A DNA stretch of 64,000 bases from an uncultured Eubacteriales bacterium (lineage in GTDB: Bacteria > Bacillota > Clostridia > Lachnospirales > Lachnospiraceae), in contig CASDVE010000007.1 of assembly GCA_949284175.1 (NCBI GenBank), positions 1 through 64,000 of the forward strand. The letters are read 5' to 3'. Under the pieces are notes generated by a model, which saw nothing but the letters and a program-made list of their open reading frames with translations, searched no databases and was not told the DNA's origin. The position numbers and the translations under genes are program-made. Below, piece by piece: positions 17,838-27,143 of the stretch. Each line of letters opens with the position of its first letter. The first letter of the stretch is position 1.

Positions 17838-19058
17838 ATGCTTTTGCGTTTTTTTTTCTATTTAAAGGGTTATTTTAAAGTGAAAATCACAGGACATTCT
17901 CCAGAGAGGTTTTTTAATCTTTGTTCCAATCGACAGATTGAGCTTCGTACTCTGATTCCATTAGAAGATGGGGGATATACATTTTTTATTGGAAGAGCAG
18001 AGTATGACGAAATGATTCCTCTTCTTGAGAAGACAGGGACATCGGTGGAAATACTAGAGCAATTTGGTTTGCCTTATTTTTTAAAAAGGTATCGAAAGAG
18101 AAAGTTATTTGCACTAGGTTTTTTGCTCTGTATTGGTATTGTATATGGATTATCTTTATTTGTTTGGGATATTCAGGTGAGTGGGAGCCAACAATATTCA
18201 AAAGAAGAAGTAATTCAATATGTAGAACAAAAATATTTGACGTTTGGCACATTAAAGTCAAAGGTGGATTGTGCAAAGATGGAAGAAGAGTTGCGAGAAC
18301 ACTATGATCAGATTGCTTGGATCTCTTGTGAGCTAAAGGGAACACAACTGCATATACAAATGAAAGAAACGTTAAAACCCAATGAGGATGTAGATAACAC
18401 CGTTCCCTGCGATATTGTGGCAAGAAAAGCAGGGATTGTAAAAAGTATTATTACAAGAAACGGAACGCCAATGGTAAAAGAAGGAGATCAAGTGAAAAAA
18501 GGGGATGTGCTAATATCTGGTACAATCCATATTTATGATGATACGAACACGCTATTGGAATCAGAATCCATCAATGCACAGGGAGATATTTTAGCCCAGA
18601 CCGTTTATTATTATGAGGATTCTTTTTCTATGAACTATTATGAAAAGCAATATACGGGACAAAAAAACAAATATTACGGCTTGGAATGGATGGGAAAACA
18701 TTATATTCCCTATGAGCCAAAGAATAATTTTACCTCCAGTGATCAATTTGAAGAAGAGATAGAGGTAAAGATTGGTCATACTTATTCTTTGCCGTTTTCT
18801 TTCTTTCGATATGAAAGAAAGGAATTTAAACCAGTGAGGAAAAGTTATACAAAGGAGAGTGCTACCGCCTATGAAAAACAGAGATTGCAAAAATTTGTTG
18901 ATCAATTATCTGAAAAAGGGGTAGAAATCATACGAAATAATGTTAAAATATTCATAGACGATGAAACCTGTAAGGGAGAGGGAACGATTACAGTTGTTGA
19001 ACCCATTGGAAAGATTCGTCAAATACGAAATAATAACAGCAAAGGAGCAACGCAGTGA
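17838..19058 (+). CDS. yqfD: Sporulation protein YqfD
   Basis: A 406-residue membrane protein with one clear helix at about residues 90-112 (LFALGFLLCIGIVYGLSLFVW) after a cytoplasmic N-terminal region. A large outer domain follows, containing CDIVARKAGIVKSIITRNGTPMVKEGDQV, a stretch typical of YqfD. It is needed for spore formation in Bacillus through an undefined step. It lies nine bases behind yqfC, and its stop codon overlaps the GTG start of phoH, so the three are coupled. Confidence 0.9.
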   Translation: MLLRFFFYLKGYFKVKITGHSPERFFNLCSNRQIELRTLIPLEDGGYTFFIGRAEYDEMIPLLEKTGTSVEILEQFGLPYFLKRYRKRKLFALGFLLCIGIVYGLSLFVWDIQVSGSQQYSKEEVIQYVEQKYLTFGTLKSKVDCAKMEEELREHYDQIAWISCELKGTQLHIQMKETLKPNEDVDNTVPCDIVARKAGIVKSIITRNGTPMVKEGDQVKKGDVLISGTIHIYDDTNTLLESESINAQGDILAQTVYYYEDSFSMNYYEKQYTGQKNKYYGLEWMGKHYIPYEPKNNFTSSDQFEEEIEVKIGHTYSLPFSFFRYERKEFKPVRKSYTKESATAYEKQRLQKFVDQLSEKGVEIIRNNVKIFIDDETCKGEGTITVVEPIGKIRQIRNNNSKGATQ

Positions 19059-20047
19059 GTGAAATAACAGAAGAGTTAATAATCGGAGCATCTCATGCTT
19101 CTAATATTTTTGGACAGTTTGATGCTTACATGAAAAAAATAGAAAGAACATTGCAAGTAGAGATTATTTTGCGAGATGATCGTGTAAGAATTGTAGGAGA
19201 AGAAGTACAGGTAAAAAGAGCAAAAGATGTGATTGAAAAACTTTGTGCTCTTTCTGAACGAGGCAATCAGATCACAGAACAAAATGTGGATTATGCACTT
19301 TCTCTTTCTTTTGAAAATCGTGTGAAAGATATTGTGGAAATCGATAAAGATATTATTTGTCATACCATTAATGGAAAACCAATTAAGCCAAAGACGGTGG
19401 GACAACAAAAATATGTGCAGAGTATTAAAGATAATATGATCGTCTTTGGATGTGGGCCAGCAGGAACAGGAAAAACATATCTTGCTATGGCTATGGCGAT
19501 TACCGCATTTAAAAATAACGAAGTAAACCGCATTATTTTAACCCGTCCAGCCATTGAGGCGGGAGAAAAATTAGGATTTCTTCCAGGAGATTTACAGAGT
19601 AAAGTCGATCCTTACTTAAGACCTCTTTATGATGCTCTATATGAGATCATGGGGGCGGAAACATTCCAAAGAAATATGGAAAAAGGTTTAATTGAAGTAG
19701 CACCCCTTGCTTATATGAGAGGACGTACTTTGGATAATTCCTATATTGTGCTTGATGAGGCACAAAATACAACGCCAGCCCAAATGAAAATGTTTTTAAC
19801 AAGAATCGGCTTTGGTTCTAAGGCGTTGATCACAGGAGATTTAAGTCAAAAAGATTTAGCAAAGGATCAAAAGTCAGGTCTTGATGAGGCGATAAAAGTG
19901 CTTGGTAATATTGAAGGGATTAGCATTTGCCATCTGACAAATAAGGACGTAGTGCGTCATCCACTTGTTCAAAAGATTGTAACCGCATATGATCAATATG
20001 AGGCAAAACAAGCAAGGCGTGTGGAGAGAAGAGAGAAAAAAAGATAA
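19055..20047 (+). CDS. phoH: PhoH-family ATPase
   Basis: A 330-residue protein with an N-terminal KH-like segment (about 20-75) and a PhoH P-loop ATPase domain: Walker A GPAGTGKT near residue 133, Walker B-like VLDEAQN near 232, and a sensor region KALITGDLSQ. PhoH proteins are RNA-linked ATPases/helicases and often neighbour ybeY. The GTG start at 19055 overlaps the yqfD stop and has AAAGGAG upstream. Confidence 0.93.
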   Translation: MSEITEELIIGASHASNIFGQFDAYMKKIERTLQVEIILRDDRVRIVGEEVQVKRAKDVIEKLCALSERGNQITEQNVDYALSLSFENRVKDIVEIDKDIICHTINGKPIKPKTVGQQKYVQSIKDNMIVFGCGPAGTGKTYLAMAMAITAFKNNEVNRIILTRPAIEAGEKLGFLPGDLQSKVDPYLRPLYDALYEIMGAETFQRNMEKGLIEVAPLAYMRGRTLDNSYIVLDEAQNTTPAQMKMFLTRIGFGSKALITGDLSQKDLAKDQKSGLDEAIKVLGNIEGISICHLTNKDVVRHPLVQKIVTAYDQYEAKQARRVERREKKR

Positions 20048-20106
20048 AAATGCCAAAAGGGACGAATAAGGCAAAAGAATCATACCAATAAGGAGAAATA
20101 GGAAAC

Positions 20107-20613
20107 ATGAGTGTTTATATTGAAAAAGAAACAGAACTTCCATTTGATGTGGAGTATGAAAAGATTATAAATGATGTGATTGCAGAAGCATTAGATTATA
20201 TGGGATGCCCTTATGAGGCAGAAGTCAATGTCGTTATTACAGATAATGAAGGCATTAAAGAAGTTAATAACGAATTTCGTCAAATTGATGCACCAACCGA
20301 TGTGCTATCGTTTCCGTTAATCGAATATGAAGCAGAAGGTGATTTCTCTGCTATTGATGAAGAGGAAGCAGAAGACTATTTTAACTTGGAAACGGGAGAG
20401 CTTATGCTTGGCGATATTATGATATCCGTAGAAAAGGTAAAAGAGCAAGCCATGGCATATGGGCATTCCAAAGAGCGTGAATTAGCTTTTTTAACGGCAC
20501 ATAGTATGTTACATTTATTTGGATTTGATCATATGGAAGACGATGAAAGAGAGCGAATGGAAGCAAAACAGGAAGAGATTCTAAGCAACTGCGGATATGT
20601 AAGAGAAGCATAA
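20107..20613 (+). CDS. ybeY: Endoribonuclease YbeY (16S rRNA maturation)
   Basis: A 168-residue zinc-dependent RNase for 16S rRNA 3'-end processing and ribosome quality control. The family metal motif HSMLHLFGFDH (H-x3-H-x5-H) is at about residues 137-147. TDVLSFPL, the second family landmark, is at about 62-69. The acidic insertion EADFSAIDEEEAEDYF-like between them is normal variation. It directly follows phoH, the usual arrangement. Confidence 0.95.
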   Translation: MSVYIEKETELPFDVEYEKIINDVIAEALDYMGCPYEAEVNVVITDNEGIKEVNNEFRQIDAPTDVLSFPLIEYEAEGDFSAIDEEEAEDYFNLETGELMLGDIMISVEKVKEQAMAYGHSKERELAFLTAHSMLHLFGFDHMEDDERERMEAKQEEILSNCGYVREA

Positions 20614-20654
20614 GAAAGATTAAAAGTACAGTTGGAGGAAGGAAAGGAACAGTT

Positions 20655-21722
20655 ATGAGAAAAAACTATGGTGCAAAGGCTCTTATCTTATTGGCTGTCT
20701 TTGCTATGGTGCTTGGGGGTTGCAAGAAGGAAGAAAAGATGGATGTAACAAAGGCATCCACAGCCACAGAACAAAAGACAGAGGCATCCAATCAAGATCC
20801 TCATGAGGGAAAAGTTAAAAGCCGTCTTTCAGGAAAATGGGTAGACGAAGCTGTTGGAACTCAAAGACCCATTGCGATTATGATAAATAATATTAAACAA
20901 GCACAGCCACAATCGGGAATTTCTAAAGCAGATATTATCTATGAATGTCTGGTGGAAGGGGGAATTACTCGATTAATGGCGATTCTTGAAAATTATAATG
21001 GAGTAGAAAAACTAGGATCCGTTCGAAGTGCAAGACACTATTATGTGGAGATTGCAGATGAGTACGATGCTATTTTTGCTCATTATGGTCAGACAAAATA
21101 TGCGGTGTCTGAGATAGAAAAAAGAGGAATCGATACACTAAGTGGTCTTAGCAGTCTTGGAGATGTTATTTATTATCGTGATAGCAATCGAGTTGCACCA
21201 CATAATGCCTATATCGATGAAAAAGGAATCGAAAAGGGTATAGAGCAAATGAAATATCGAAAAGAATATGAAAAAGGTTTTCAAGGGCATTTTCGGTTCT
21301 ATGACAAAAATACTGCTTTACAAGGAGAGCAAGCCAATAAGGTAACCCTTTCTTATTCTAATTATACGAGTCCATATTTTATCTATGACTCTGATAAAAA
21401 ATTATACAAACGGTTTCAATATGGAGAGCCACAGATTGATGATCAAACAAAAGAACAGTTAACCTATCGCAATATTATTGTACAATTTGTTAAGGAATGG
21501 GATATTGACAGAAATGGATACCAGACAATGGATTTAGATTCTTCAGGAAAAGGGTATTATATTACGATGGGACAATATATTCCTATTACGTGGGAAAAGA
21601 CGAAAGAAGACGGAGTCACACATTATTATACAGAAAAAGGGTTGGAAATTCGCCTGAATATAGGAAAAACATGGATCAGCGTATTTCCAAATGACAGACA
21701 ACAAGGTGTGGAATTTGAGTAA
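20655..21722 (+). CDS. DUF3048 (YerB-like) lipoprotein
   Basis: A 355-residue secreted lipoprotein: signal segment ALILLAVFAMVLGG and lipidated Cys23. It then has the two-part DUF3048 fold with RPIAIMINNIKQAQPQSGI and LGSVRSARHYYVEIADEYDAIFAHYG. The family is common in spore-formers (YerB) and has no assigned biochemical role. The spacer after the lipobox is rich in Thr, Glu and Gln. It is 41 bases behind ybeY and may share its transcript. Confidence 0.88.
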   Translation: MRKNYGAKALILLAVFAMVLGGCKKEEKMDVTKASTATEQKTEASNQDPHEGKVKSRLSGKWVDEAVGTQRPIAIMINNIKQAQPQSGISKADIIYECLVEGGITRLMAILENYNGVEKLGSVRSARHYYVEIADEYDAIFAHYGQTKYAVSEIEKRGIDTLSGLSSLGDVIYYRDSNRVAPHNAYIDEKGIEKGIEQMKYRKEYEKGFQGHFRFYDKNTALQGEQANKVTLSYSNYTSPYFIYDSDKKLYKRFQYGEPQIDDQTKEQLTYRNIIVQFVKEWDIDRNGYQTMDLDSSGKGYYITMGQYIPITWEKTKEDGVTHYYTEKGLEIRLNIGKTWISVFPNDRQQGVEFE

Positions 21723-21870
21723 AATAGCTGAAATAGGAAGGTTATTCATCCTAGATCTAATATATATACTCGTATCACTGTAAAAATATTGATTATATTT
21801 CTGATTTATTGTACAATTTATGGAAGATTGGAATTTCGACAAAATCCAATCGTAAAATAAAGAGATACAT

Positions 21871-21933
21871 AAAATTCCTGTGTTTGGGGAGAAATAACAA
21901 TAAAGTGATGTTCTTTCCTTTCACAGGAATTTT
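21871..21933 (+). promoter_or_regulatory. Long-range inverted repeat in the flippase leader
   Basis: AAAATTCCTGTG (21871-21882) and CACAGGAATTTT (21922-21933) are perfect 12-base complements separated by 39 bases. The second arm ends directly against the CAGGAG ribosome site. Folded RNA could therefore affect access to the start at 21950. Confidence 0.55.
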
Positions 21934-21949
21934 CAGGAGAAAAGATTTT

Positions 21950-23572
21950 ATGGAAACAAAAAAACGAATGAATAGCTTTTTGCTTCAAGGAGGCATTTTG
22001 GCAATAGCGGGTATTTTAGTCCGTATTATTGGTATGGCATATAGGATTCCGCTGACGAAAGTAATTGGAAACATTGGAAATAATTATTATGGAACAGCCT
22101 ATGAGATCTATTCCATGATTTTGCTGGTTTCTTCTTATAGTATTCCGCTTGCTTTGTCAAAAGAAATGTCAACAAAAATTGCACTTGGACAATATCGCAA
22201 TGCAAGAAAAGTGTTTCATGGTGCCATGTTTTATGCCGTTATCGTGGGAATCTTAGGCTCTGTTGGAGCTTTTTTGCTTGCACCAACTCTTGGAGAAGAA
22301 AGTGCGGTTTCTCTTAGAGTGCTTTCGCCAACAATTTTATTTTCTGCAATCTTAGGTGTATTTCGGGGATATTTTCAAGGACATCGAACGATGCTTCCTA
22401 CTTCTTTTTCTCAGATATTAGAGCAGATTGCCAATGCGTTTGGAAGTGTTTTATTAGCATATGTATTTACACGCCCTTATTATTTATCCGGCAATATGGA
22501 GGGTGTCTATACGTATGGAGCAGCAGGAAGTGCCGTTGGTACAGAAATTGGGGTATTAGTAGCACTGCTCTTTATGATTGTTGTTTTTATCATGTATCGC
22601 CCAAGAGCGAAAAAAATGATAAAGAAAGATGTGAGTGGTGTGAACGATTCTTATGGACAGATTATGAGAATTATTATTCTCACATTGACTCCTGTTATTT
22701 TTAGTACGTTTATTTACAATATCAGTGGAACCATTGATGTCTATTTCTACAAAAATATTAATGCTATGATCGGTATGAACGAGACAAGTACAAAAGAATT
22801 TTGGGGAATTTTTTCTGGGCAATATAAAACATTGATTGCAGTGCCGATTGCACTTGCCAGTGCTATTTCAAGTGCTATGATCCCTGCCATTACAACAGCG
22901 GTGGCAAAAGGAGAGAGAAAAGATTTGAATCGACGAGTGGATATGGCATTTAAGTTCACATTGATTCTTGCAATTCCTGCAACCTTTGGGCTTATGAGCC
23001 TTGCTGAACCAATTTTACGGATGTTATTTTCCAGCAATTATACGGATACATCGTCAAAATTATTTATTTATGGTGGTATCAATATTATTTTTTATTGTAT
23101 TTCTACCATTTCAAATTCCGTTTTGCAATCCATTGGGCAATTGAAATTGCCAGTGCGTCATTCTGCCATTTCTCTTGGGATTCATGTGCTTGTGTTAGTC
23201 CCTTTGCTCTATTATGGAAGACTTCATGTCTATGCGGTGGTGGGAGCTACTCTTGTATTTACAGTGAGTATGTGTCTTCTAAACGCTATCGCATTAAAAA
23301 AATATTTGAATTATAGAATGAGCCTACGAAAGATTTTATTAATTCCAATTTTATGTTCTTCCATTATGGCAGTTTGTGCGTTTGGATTTTATAAACTTTC
23401 TTATATGATAATAAAATCCAATGTCATTTGTACCCTCTTATCCATTTGTGTAGCGGGTATGATCTATTTTGTGACAATGCTGATTTTAAAGGGAATAACA
23501 GAAGCAGAACTTAAAAAGTTTCCAAAGGGAACTTTGATTATTAAAGTTGCAAAGAAAATGAAATTAATGTAG
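21950..23572 (+). CDS. SpoVB/MurJ-like oligosaccharide-lipid flippase
   Basis: A 540-residue polytopic protein with about fourteen membrane helices, of the MOP superfamily branch that includes SpoVB, MurJ and polysaccharide flippases. Landmarks are the N-terminal FLLQGGILAIAGILVRIIGMAYRIPL and RVLSPTILFSAILGVFRGYFQG. It probably moves a lipid-linked peptidoglycan or polysaccharide unit across the membrane, perhaps for the spore cortex, given the nearby sporulation genes. The ATG at 21950 follows CAGGAG by ten bases. The open frame reaching 21809 lacks a start signal. Confidence 0.87.
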   Translation: METKKRMNSFLLQGGILAIAGILVRIIGMAYRIPLTKVIGNIGNNYYGTAYEIYSMILLVSSYSIPLALSKEMSTKIALGQYRNARKVFHGAMFYAVIVGILGSVGAFLLAPTLGEESAVSLRVLSPTILFSAILGVFRGYFQGHRTMLPTSFSQILEQIANAFGSVLLAYVFTRPYYLSGNMEGVYTYGAAGSAVGTEIGVLVALLFMIVVFIMYRPRAKKMIKKDVSGVNDSYGQIMRIIILTLTPVIFSTFIYNISGTIDVYFYKNINAMIGMNETSTKEFWGIFSGQYKTLIAVPIALASAISSAMIPAITTAVAKGERKDLNRRVDMAFKFTLILAIPATFGLMSLAEPILRMLFSSNYTDTSSKLFIYGGINIIFYCISTISNSVLQSIGQLKLPVRHSAISLGIHVLVLVPLLYYGRLHVYAVVGATLVFTVSMCLLNAIALKKYLNYRMSLRKILLIPILCSSIMAVCAFGFYKLSYMIIKSNVICTLLSICVAGMIYFVTMLILKGITEAELKKFPKGTLIIKVAKKMKLM

Positions 23573-23586
23573 TTTGGAATAGAGCA

Positions 23587-23633
23587 AAGAAAGCTGTGGT
23601 AAAAGGACTTTTTTATCACAGCTTTCTTCTTTC
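23587..23633 (+). terminator. Terminator of the flippase gene
   Basis: AAGAAAGCTGTG pairs with CACAGCTTTCTT across a loop with its own T run. Confidence 0.82.
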
Positions 23634-23725
23634 ATGTATAGATTCTAAAATTTGGCTAAAACTTATGAGTAAGAAAACATTGAAAACAATGGAAAAAAAG
23701 TGATAGGACATAAGGAGAAGATAAC

Positions 23726-24061
23726 ATGGAAGAAATGACAAAAAGAAAATTTTATGGTTTTTTAGCCTGTGCATTGGTTCTTTCTTTTGGTGTTGGGACG
23801 TTTACTGGTTATATGATGAGTGGGACAACAACAGAAATTGAGAAAATACAGGTGGAAAGTCCAGCAGTTTCTTATAAGTTTTATTTGGCAGAGGACAATG
23901 GAATGGTGACCGTTTATCGGACGAGCAATGGAGAGATCTATGAATATACGGATATTTCTATGCAAGAATTGCCAGAAGATGTGAGAGAGGAAGTCTATCA
24001 GCAAAAATATATGACGGATGAAGAAGAATTATATAGTTTTTTAGAATCTTATACCAGTTGA
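23726..24061 (+). CDS. BofC C-terminal-domain-like membrane-anchored protein
   Basis: A 111-residue protein with an N-terminal membrane anchor (about residues 9-31, FLACALVLSFGVGTFTGYMM) and a small extracytoplasmic domain. The domain reads YLAEDNGMVTVYRTSNGEIY, then EYTDISMQELPEDV, ending in an acidic FLESYTS. This pattern resembles the C-terminal domain of BofC, a forespore protein controlling sigma-K checkpoint signalling in Bacillus. Clostridial proteins of this size are usually uncharacterised, so the role is inferred. RBS AAGGAG lies eight bases before ATG 23726. Confidence 0.65.
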   Translation: MEEMTKRKFYGFLACALVLSFGVGTFTGYMMSGTTTEIEKIQVESPAVSYKFYLAEDNGMVTVYRTSNGEIYEYTDISMQELPEDVREEVYQQKYMTDEEELYSFLESYTS

Positions 24062-24080
24062 GATATTTGGAAACAAATAC

Positions 24081-24108
24081 TTGAAAATACTCTCTCGCAT
24101 GATAAAAT
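24081..24108 (+). promoter_or_regulatory. Promoter of the flavoprotein genes
   Basis: TTGAAA (24081-24086) and TAAAAT (24103-24108) lie 16 bases apart, with TG at 24100-24101 (extended -10). Confidence 0.6.
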
Positions 24109-24137
24109 AGTACTATTATGAAGGCGAGGTATAGAGA

Positions 24138-25487
24138 ATGAATGTATTTGATGTAGTCGTAATAGGTGGAGGAGCCTCTGGACTTGTGTCCGCCATAGAA
24201 GTGGCAAAAAAGGGGCTCTCTGTCTGTATCATAGAGCGTTTATCAAAAATTGGAAAGAAGATTTTGGCAACAGGAAATGGACGTTGCAATATGACCAACT
24301 TGGCATTAAAAGAGAGCGATTATCGAAGTGAGAAAGAAGAATTTCCCTATGAGGTTTTAAAGCAGTTTTCAGCTTTGGATGCCCTTCATTATTTTGAAGA
24401 ACTGGGAATTATATGGAAAGAAGAAAATGGCTATGTCTATCCAAGATCGGAGCAGGCGACAGCTGTTGTTTCGGCTTTGGAACTAAAAATACAAAGTTTA
24501 AACGTAGAGGTTCTTTGTGATAGACAAGTAGTAAAGATAGAGCCAGTGGAAAATGGATTTTGTATCAAGCTAAAAGAAGGAGAAAGAATCTATGGTGGAC
24601 AGTGCATTTTAGCCACTGGTGGAAAAGCACAACCAAAACTTGGAAGTGATGGAAGTGGATATGAACTAGCAAAGCAGTTAGGGCATCGTATTATTCCGAT
24701 CATTCCAGCTTTGACAGGACTACATACGGAACATCCAGCCACCAAGCAATGGGCAGGTGTTCGAGCAAAAGGAAGGCTTACTTGTCTTGTGAATGGAAAA
24801 CAGGTTGCCAGTGAACAAGGAGAGATTCAATTCACAAATTATGGAGTTTCTGGAGTTCCAACGTTTCAAATTAGCCGTTATGCAACCCATGCTTTAAAGA
24901 GAAAGAAAGCCGTTGAAATGGTCATCGATTTTTATTCTGAATGTGCCAAACAGGAATTTCAACAGCAGCTATTTTGGTTATTGGAAAACTGCTATTATAA
25001 GAATATTAGGGAGCTTTTAGAAGGCATATTTTCAAAAAAACTCGTTCCTGTATTTTTGAAAGAGGCAGGAATCAAAGATACGCTACACTGTGACCGAATT
25101 GTAAAGACAGATGTGGAGCGAATGGTGGATGTGATAAAAGCGTTTCCTATTGTCATCACAGACTCTAATGATTTTGAGCAATCCCAAGTGTGTGCTGGTG
25201 GTGTTTCCGTAGAAGAAGTGGAAAAAACCACATTGGAATCTAAGTTGGTAAAAGGCGTATATTTAACAGGAGAATTGCTGGACGTGGATGGAACTTGTGG
25301 TGGATATAACTTGCAATGGGCATGGACAACAGGATATCTTGCTGGAAATGCAGTACAAATGGGAAAAGATCTATCAAAGATTCGAGCATATGCAGAAAAA
25401 GGAAACAAACCATCAAAAACTCAGAAAATGAATCCAGTGCCTGAAGTGAGAAAAAAGGCAAAGCAAAGAAAAAACGATAAAAAATAA
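24138..25487 (+). CDS. HI0933-family FAD-dependent oxidoreductase
   Basis: A 449-residue flavoprotein. The N-terminal dinucleotide fold VVVIGGGASGLVSAIEVAKKG and the family signature KIGKKILATGNGRCNMTN (about residues 45-62) identify the HI0933/BaiN group. The C-terminal GELLDVDGTCGGYNLQWAWTTGYLAG closes the FAD site. The family includes a bile-acid pathway reductase and otherwise has unknown substrates, so this assignment should not be read as bile-acid activity. The C-terminal tail is strongly basic. It is 20 bases before a second flavoprotein gene. Confidence 0.87.
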   Translation: MNVFDVVVIGGGASGLVSAIEVAKKGLSVCIIERLSKIGKKILATGNGRCNMTNLALKESDYRSEKEEFPYEVLKQFSALDALHYFEELGIIWKEENGYVYPRSEQATAVVSALELKIQSLNVEVLCDRQVVKIEPVENGFCIKLKEGERIYGGQCILATGGKAQPKLGSDGSGYELAKQLGHRIIPIIPALTGLHTEHPATKQWAGVRAKGRLTCLVNGKQVASEQGEIQFTNYGVSGVPTFQISRYATHALKRKKAVEMVIDFYSECAKQEFQQQLFWLLENCYYKNIRELLEGIFSKKLVPVFLKEAGIKDTLHCDRIVKTDVERMVDVIKAFPIVITDSNDFEQSQVCAGGVSVEEVEKTTLESKLVKGVYLTGELLDVDGTCGGYNLQWAWTTGYLAGNAVQMGKDLSKIRAYAEKGNKPSKTQKMNPVPEVRKKAKQRKNDKK

Positions 25488-25507
25488 GAAAGACAAAGGA
25501 GAAATGT

Positions 25508-27133
25508 ATGATACAAGTATCGCAGATAAAACTTCCGATTGCACATGAGGAAGTGGATTTAAAGAATGCTATTGAAAAAGCATTAAAAATAAAAGGCGAT
25601 TTTGAATATAAAATTGTAAAAAAATCATTGGATGCTAGAAAAAAAGAAGATTTGAAATATATTTATTCTGTTGCTGTTACTGTGGAAGAAGAGGAAAAAG
25701 TGCTAAAACGAGCGAAAAATAAAAATGCTGTAATAGCCAGTGAAGTAACGTATCAGTTTCCAAAACACGGAACACAAACAATGAAGCATCGTCCCGTTGT
25801 TGTAGGAGCAGGACCAGCAGGACTATTTTGTGCCTGGATGCTGGCAAGAGAAGGGTATCGCCCTTTGGTTCTTGAACGAGGAAAAGATGTGGAGGAACGG
25901 GTGAAGACCATTGAGCATTACTGGAATACAAAGGAATTAGATCCAGAATGCAACGTACAGTTTGGAGAAGGTGGTGCAGGAACTTTTTCCGATGGAAAGT
26001 TGAACACTGGAGTAAAAGATAAATGGGGGCGGAATAAAGAAGTTTTAAAAACCTTTGTGCAGTATGGAGCTCCAGAAGAGATTCTATATTGGAATAAGCC
26101 CCATATTGGAACAGATTTACTTCGGGATGTGATTAAAAACATGAGAAATGACATCTGTGCCATGGGAGGAGAAGTTCGTTTTTCTTCCAAAGTAACAGAT
26201 ATACGTGTTAAGCCTTTGGAAGAAGCAACGGAACAAAAAATCAGTTCTATTGAGGCAATCTGTGTCAATGAAGAAGAATGGATTCCTTGTGAAACCTTAG
26301 TAATTGCTGTTGGACACAGTGCAAGGGATACTTTTTCTATGCTATATGATAAACAACTTTTTATGACAAAAAAAGCATTTGCTATCGGTCTTCGAGCAGA
26401 ACATCCAAGAGAGATGATCAACCGTTCTCAATACGGAGAATCCTATGATGAAAAGTATTTGCCGACCGCAGACTATAAGCTGGTACATCATGCGAAAAAT
26501 GGAAGAAGTGTCTATTCTTTTTGTATGTGTCCAGGGGGATTTGTTGTAAATTCTTCTTCCGAACAAGGAAGAATTGTTGTCAACGGTATGAGCAATTATA
26601 AACGAGATTCCAAAAATTCGAATACCGCCATCGTTGTCAATGTCACGCCAGAAGACTTTATGGACGATTCTCCATTGGCCGGTGTTGCGTTCCAAAGAAA
26701 ATGGGAAGAATTAGCTTACCTTGCAGGTGGAAGTGATGGAAGTGTTCCAATTCAGCTTTTTAAAGATTTTGAGAAGAACCAAGTGACAACAGAGCTTGGA
26801 CAAGTAGAACCATCTTTAAAGGGGCAATATGCCTTTGCTAACTTAAGAGATTGTCTTCCAACCTATGTGGCGGATGCGATCATAGAAGGGATTCATGAAT
26901 TTGAGCATAAGATCAAAGGATATAGCAGAGGAGATTCCATTTTAACAGGAGTGGAAACAAGAACTTCCTCTCCACTTCGCATGGAGCGTGACGAAGACTT
27001 TTTAAGCAATATAAAAGGGCTTTACCCATGCGGTGAGGGAGCTGGCTATGCAGGAGGAATTACATCAGCGGGAATTGATGGGATCAAGGTGGCAGAGGCA
27101 ATAGGAAAAAAATATAAAGCATTTGAAAAATAG
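25508..27133 (+). CDS. NAD(P)/FAD-dependent dehydrogenase (COG2509 type)
   Basis: A 541-residue flavoprotein. The N-terminal 90 residues are a small extra domain typical of this family. Then come the FAD fold VVVGAGPAGLFCAWMLAREG (near residue 97) and the signature QFGEGGAGTFSDGKLNTG (about 155). The C-terminal region reads GLYPCGEGAGYAGGITSAGIDG. Its substrate is unknown. It pairs with the preceding HI0933-type gene and lies ten bases before proB, so all may be one transcript. Confidence 0.87.
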   Translation: MIQVSQIKLPIAHEEVDLKNAIEKALKIKGDFEYKIVKKSLDARKKEDLKYIYSVAVTVEEEEKVLKRAKNKNAVIASEVTYQFPKHGTQTMKHRPVVVGAGPAGLFCAWMLAREGYRPLVLERGKDVEERVKTIEHYWNTKELDPECNVQFGEGGAGTFSDGKLNTGVKDKWGRNKEVLKTFVQYGAPEEILYWNKPHIGTDLLRDVIKNMRNDICAMGGEVRFSSKVTDIRVKPLEEATEQKISSIEAICVNEEEWIPCETLVIAVGHSARDTFSMLYDKQLFMTKKAFAIGLRAEHPREMINRSQYGESYDEKYLPTADYKLVHHAKNGRSVYSFCMCPGGFVVNSSSEQGRIVVNGMSNYKRDSKNSNTAIVVNVTPEDFMDDSPLAGVAFQRKWEELAYLAGGSDGSVPIQLFKDFEKNQVTTELGQVEPSLKGQYAFANLRDCLPTYVADAIIEGIHEFEHKIKGYSRGDSILTGVETRTSSPLRMERDEDFLSNIKGLYPCGEGAGYAGGITSAGIDGIKVAEAIGKKYKAFEK

Positions 27134-27143
27134 GGAGAGAAAC

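Noticed and set aside
24138-25487. Bile-acid reductase BaiN
   Set aside because: The family is broad and no other bile-acid genes are present, so a general flavoprotein call is safer.
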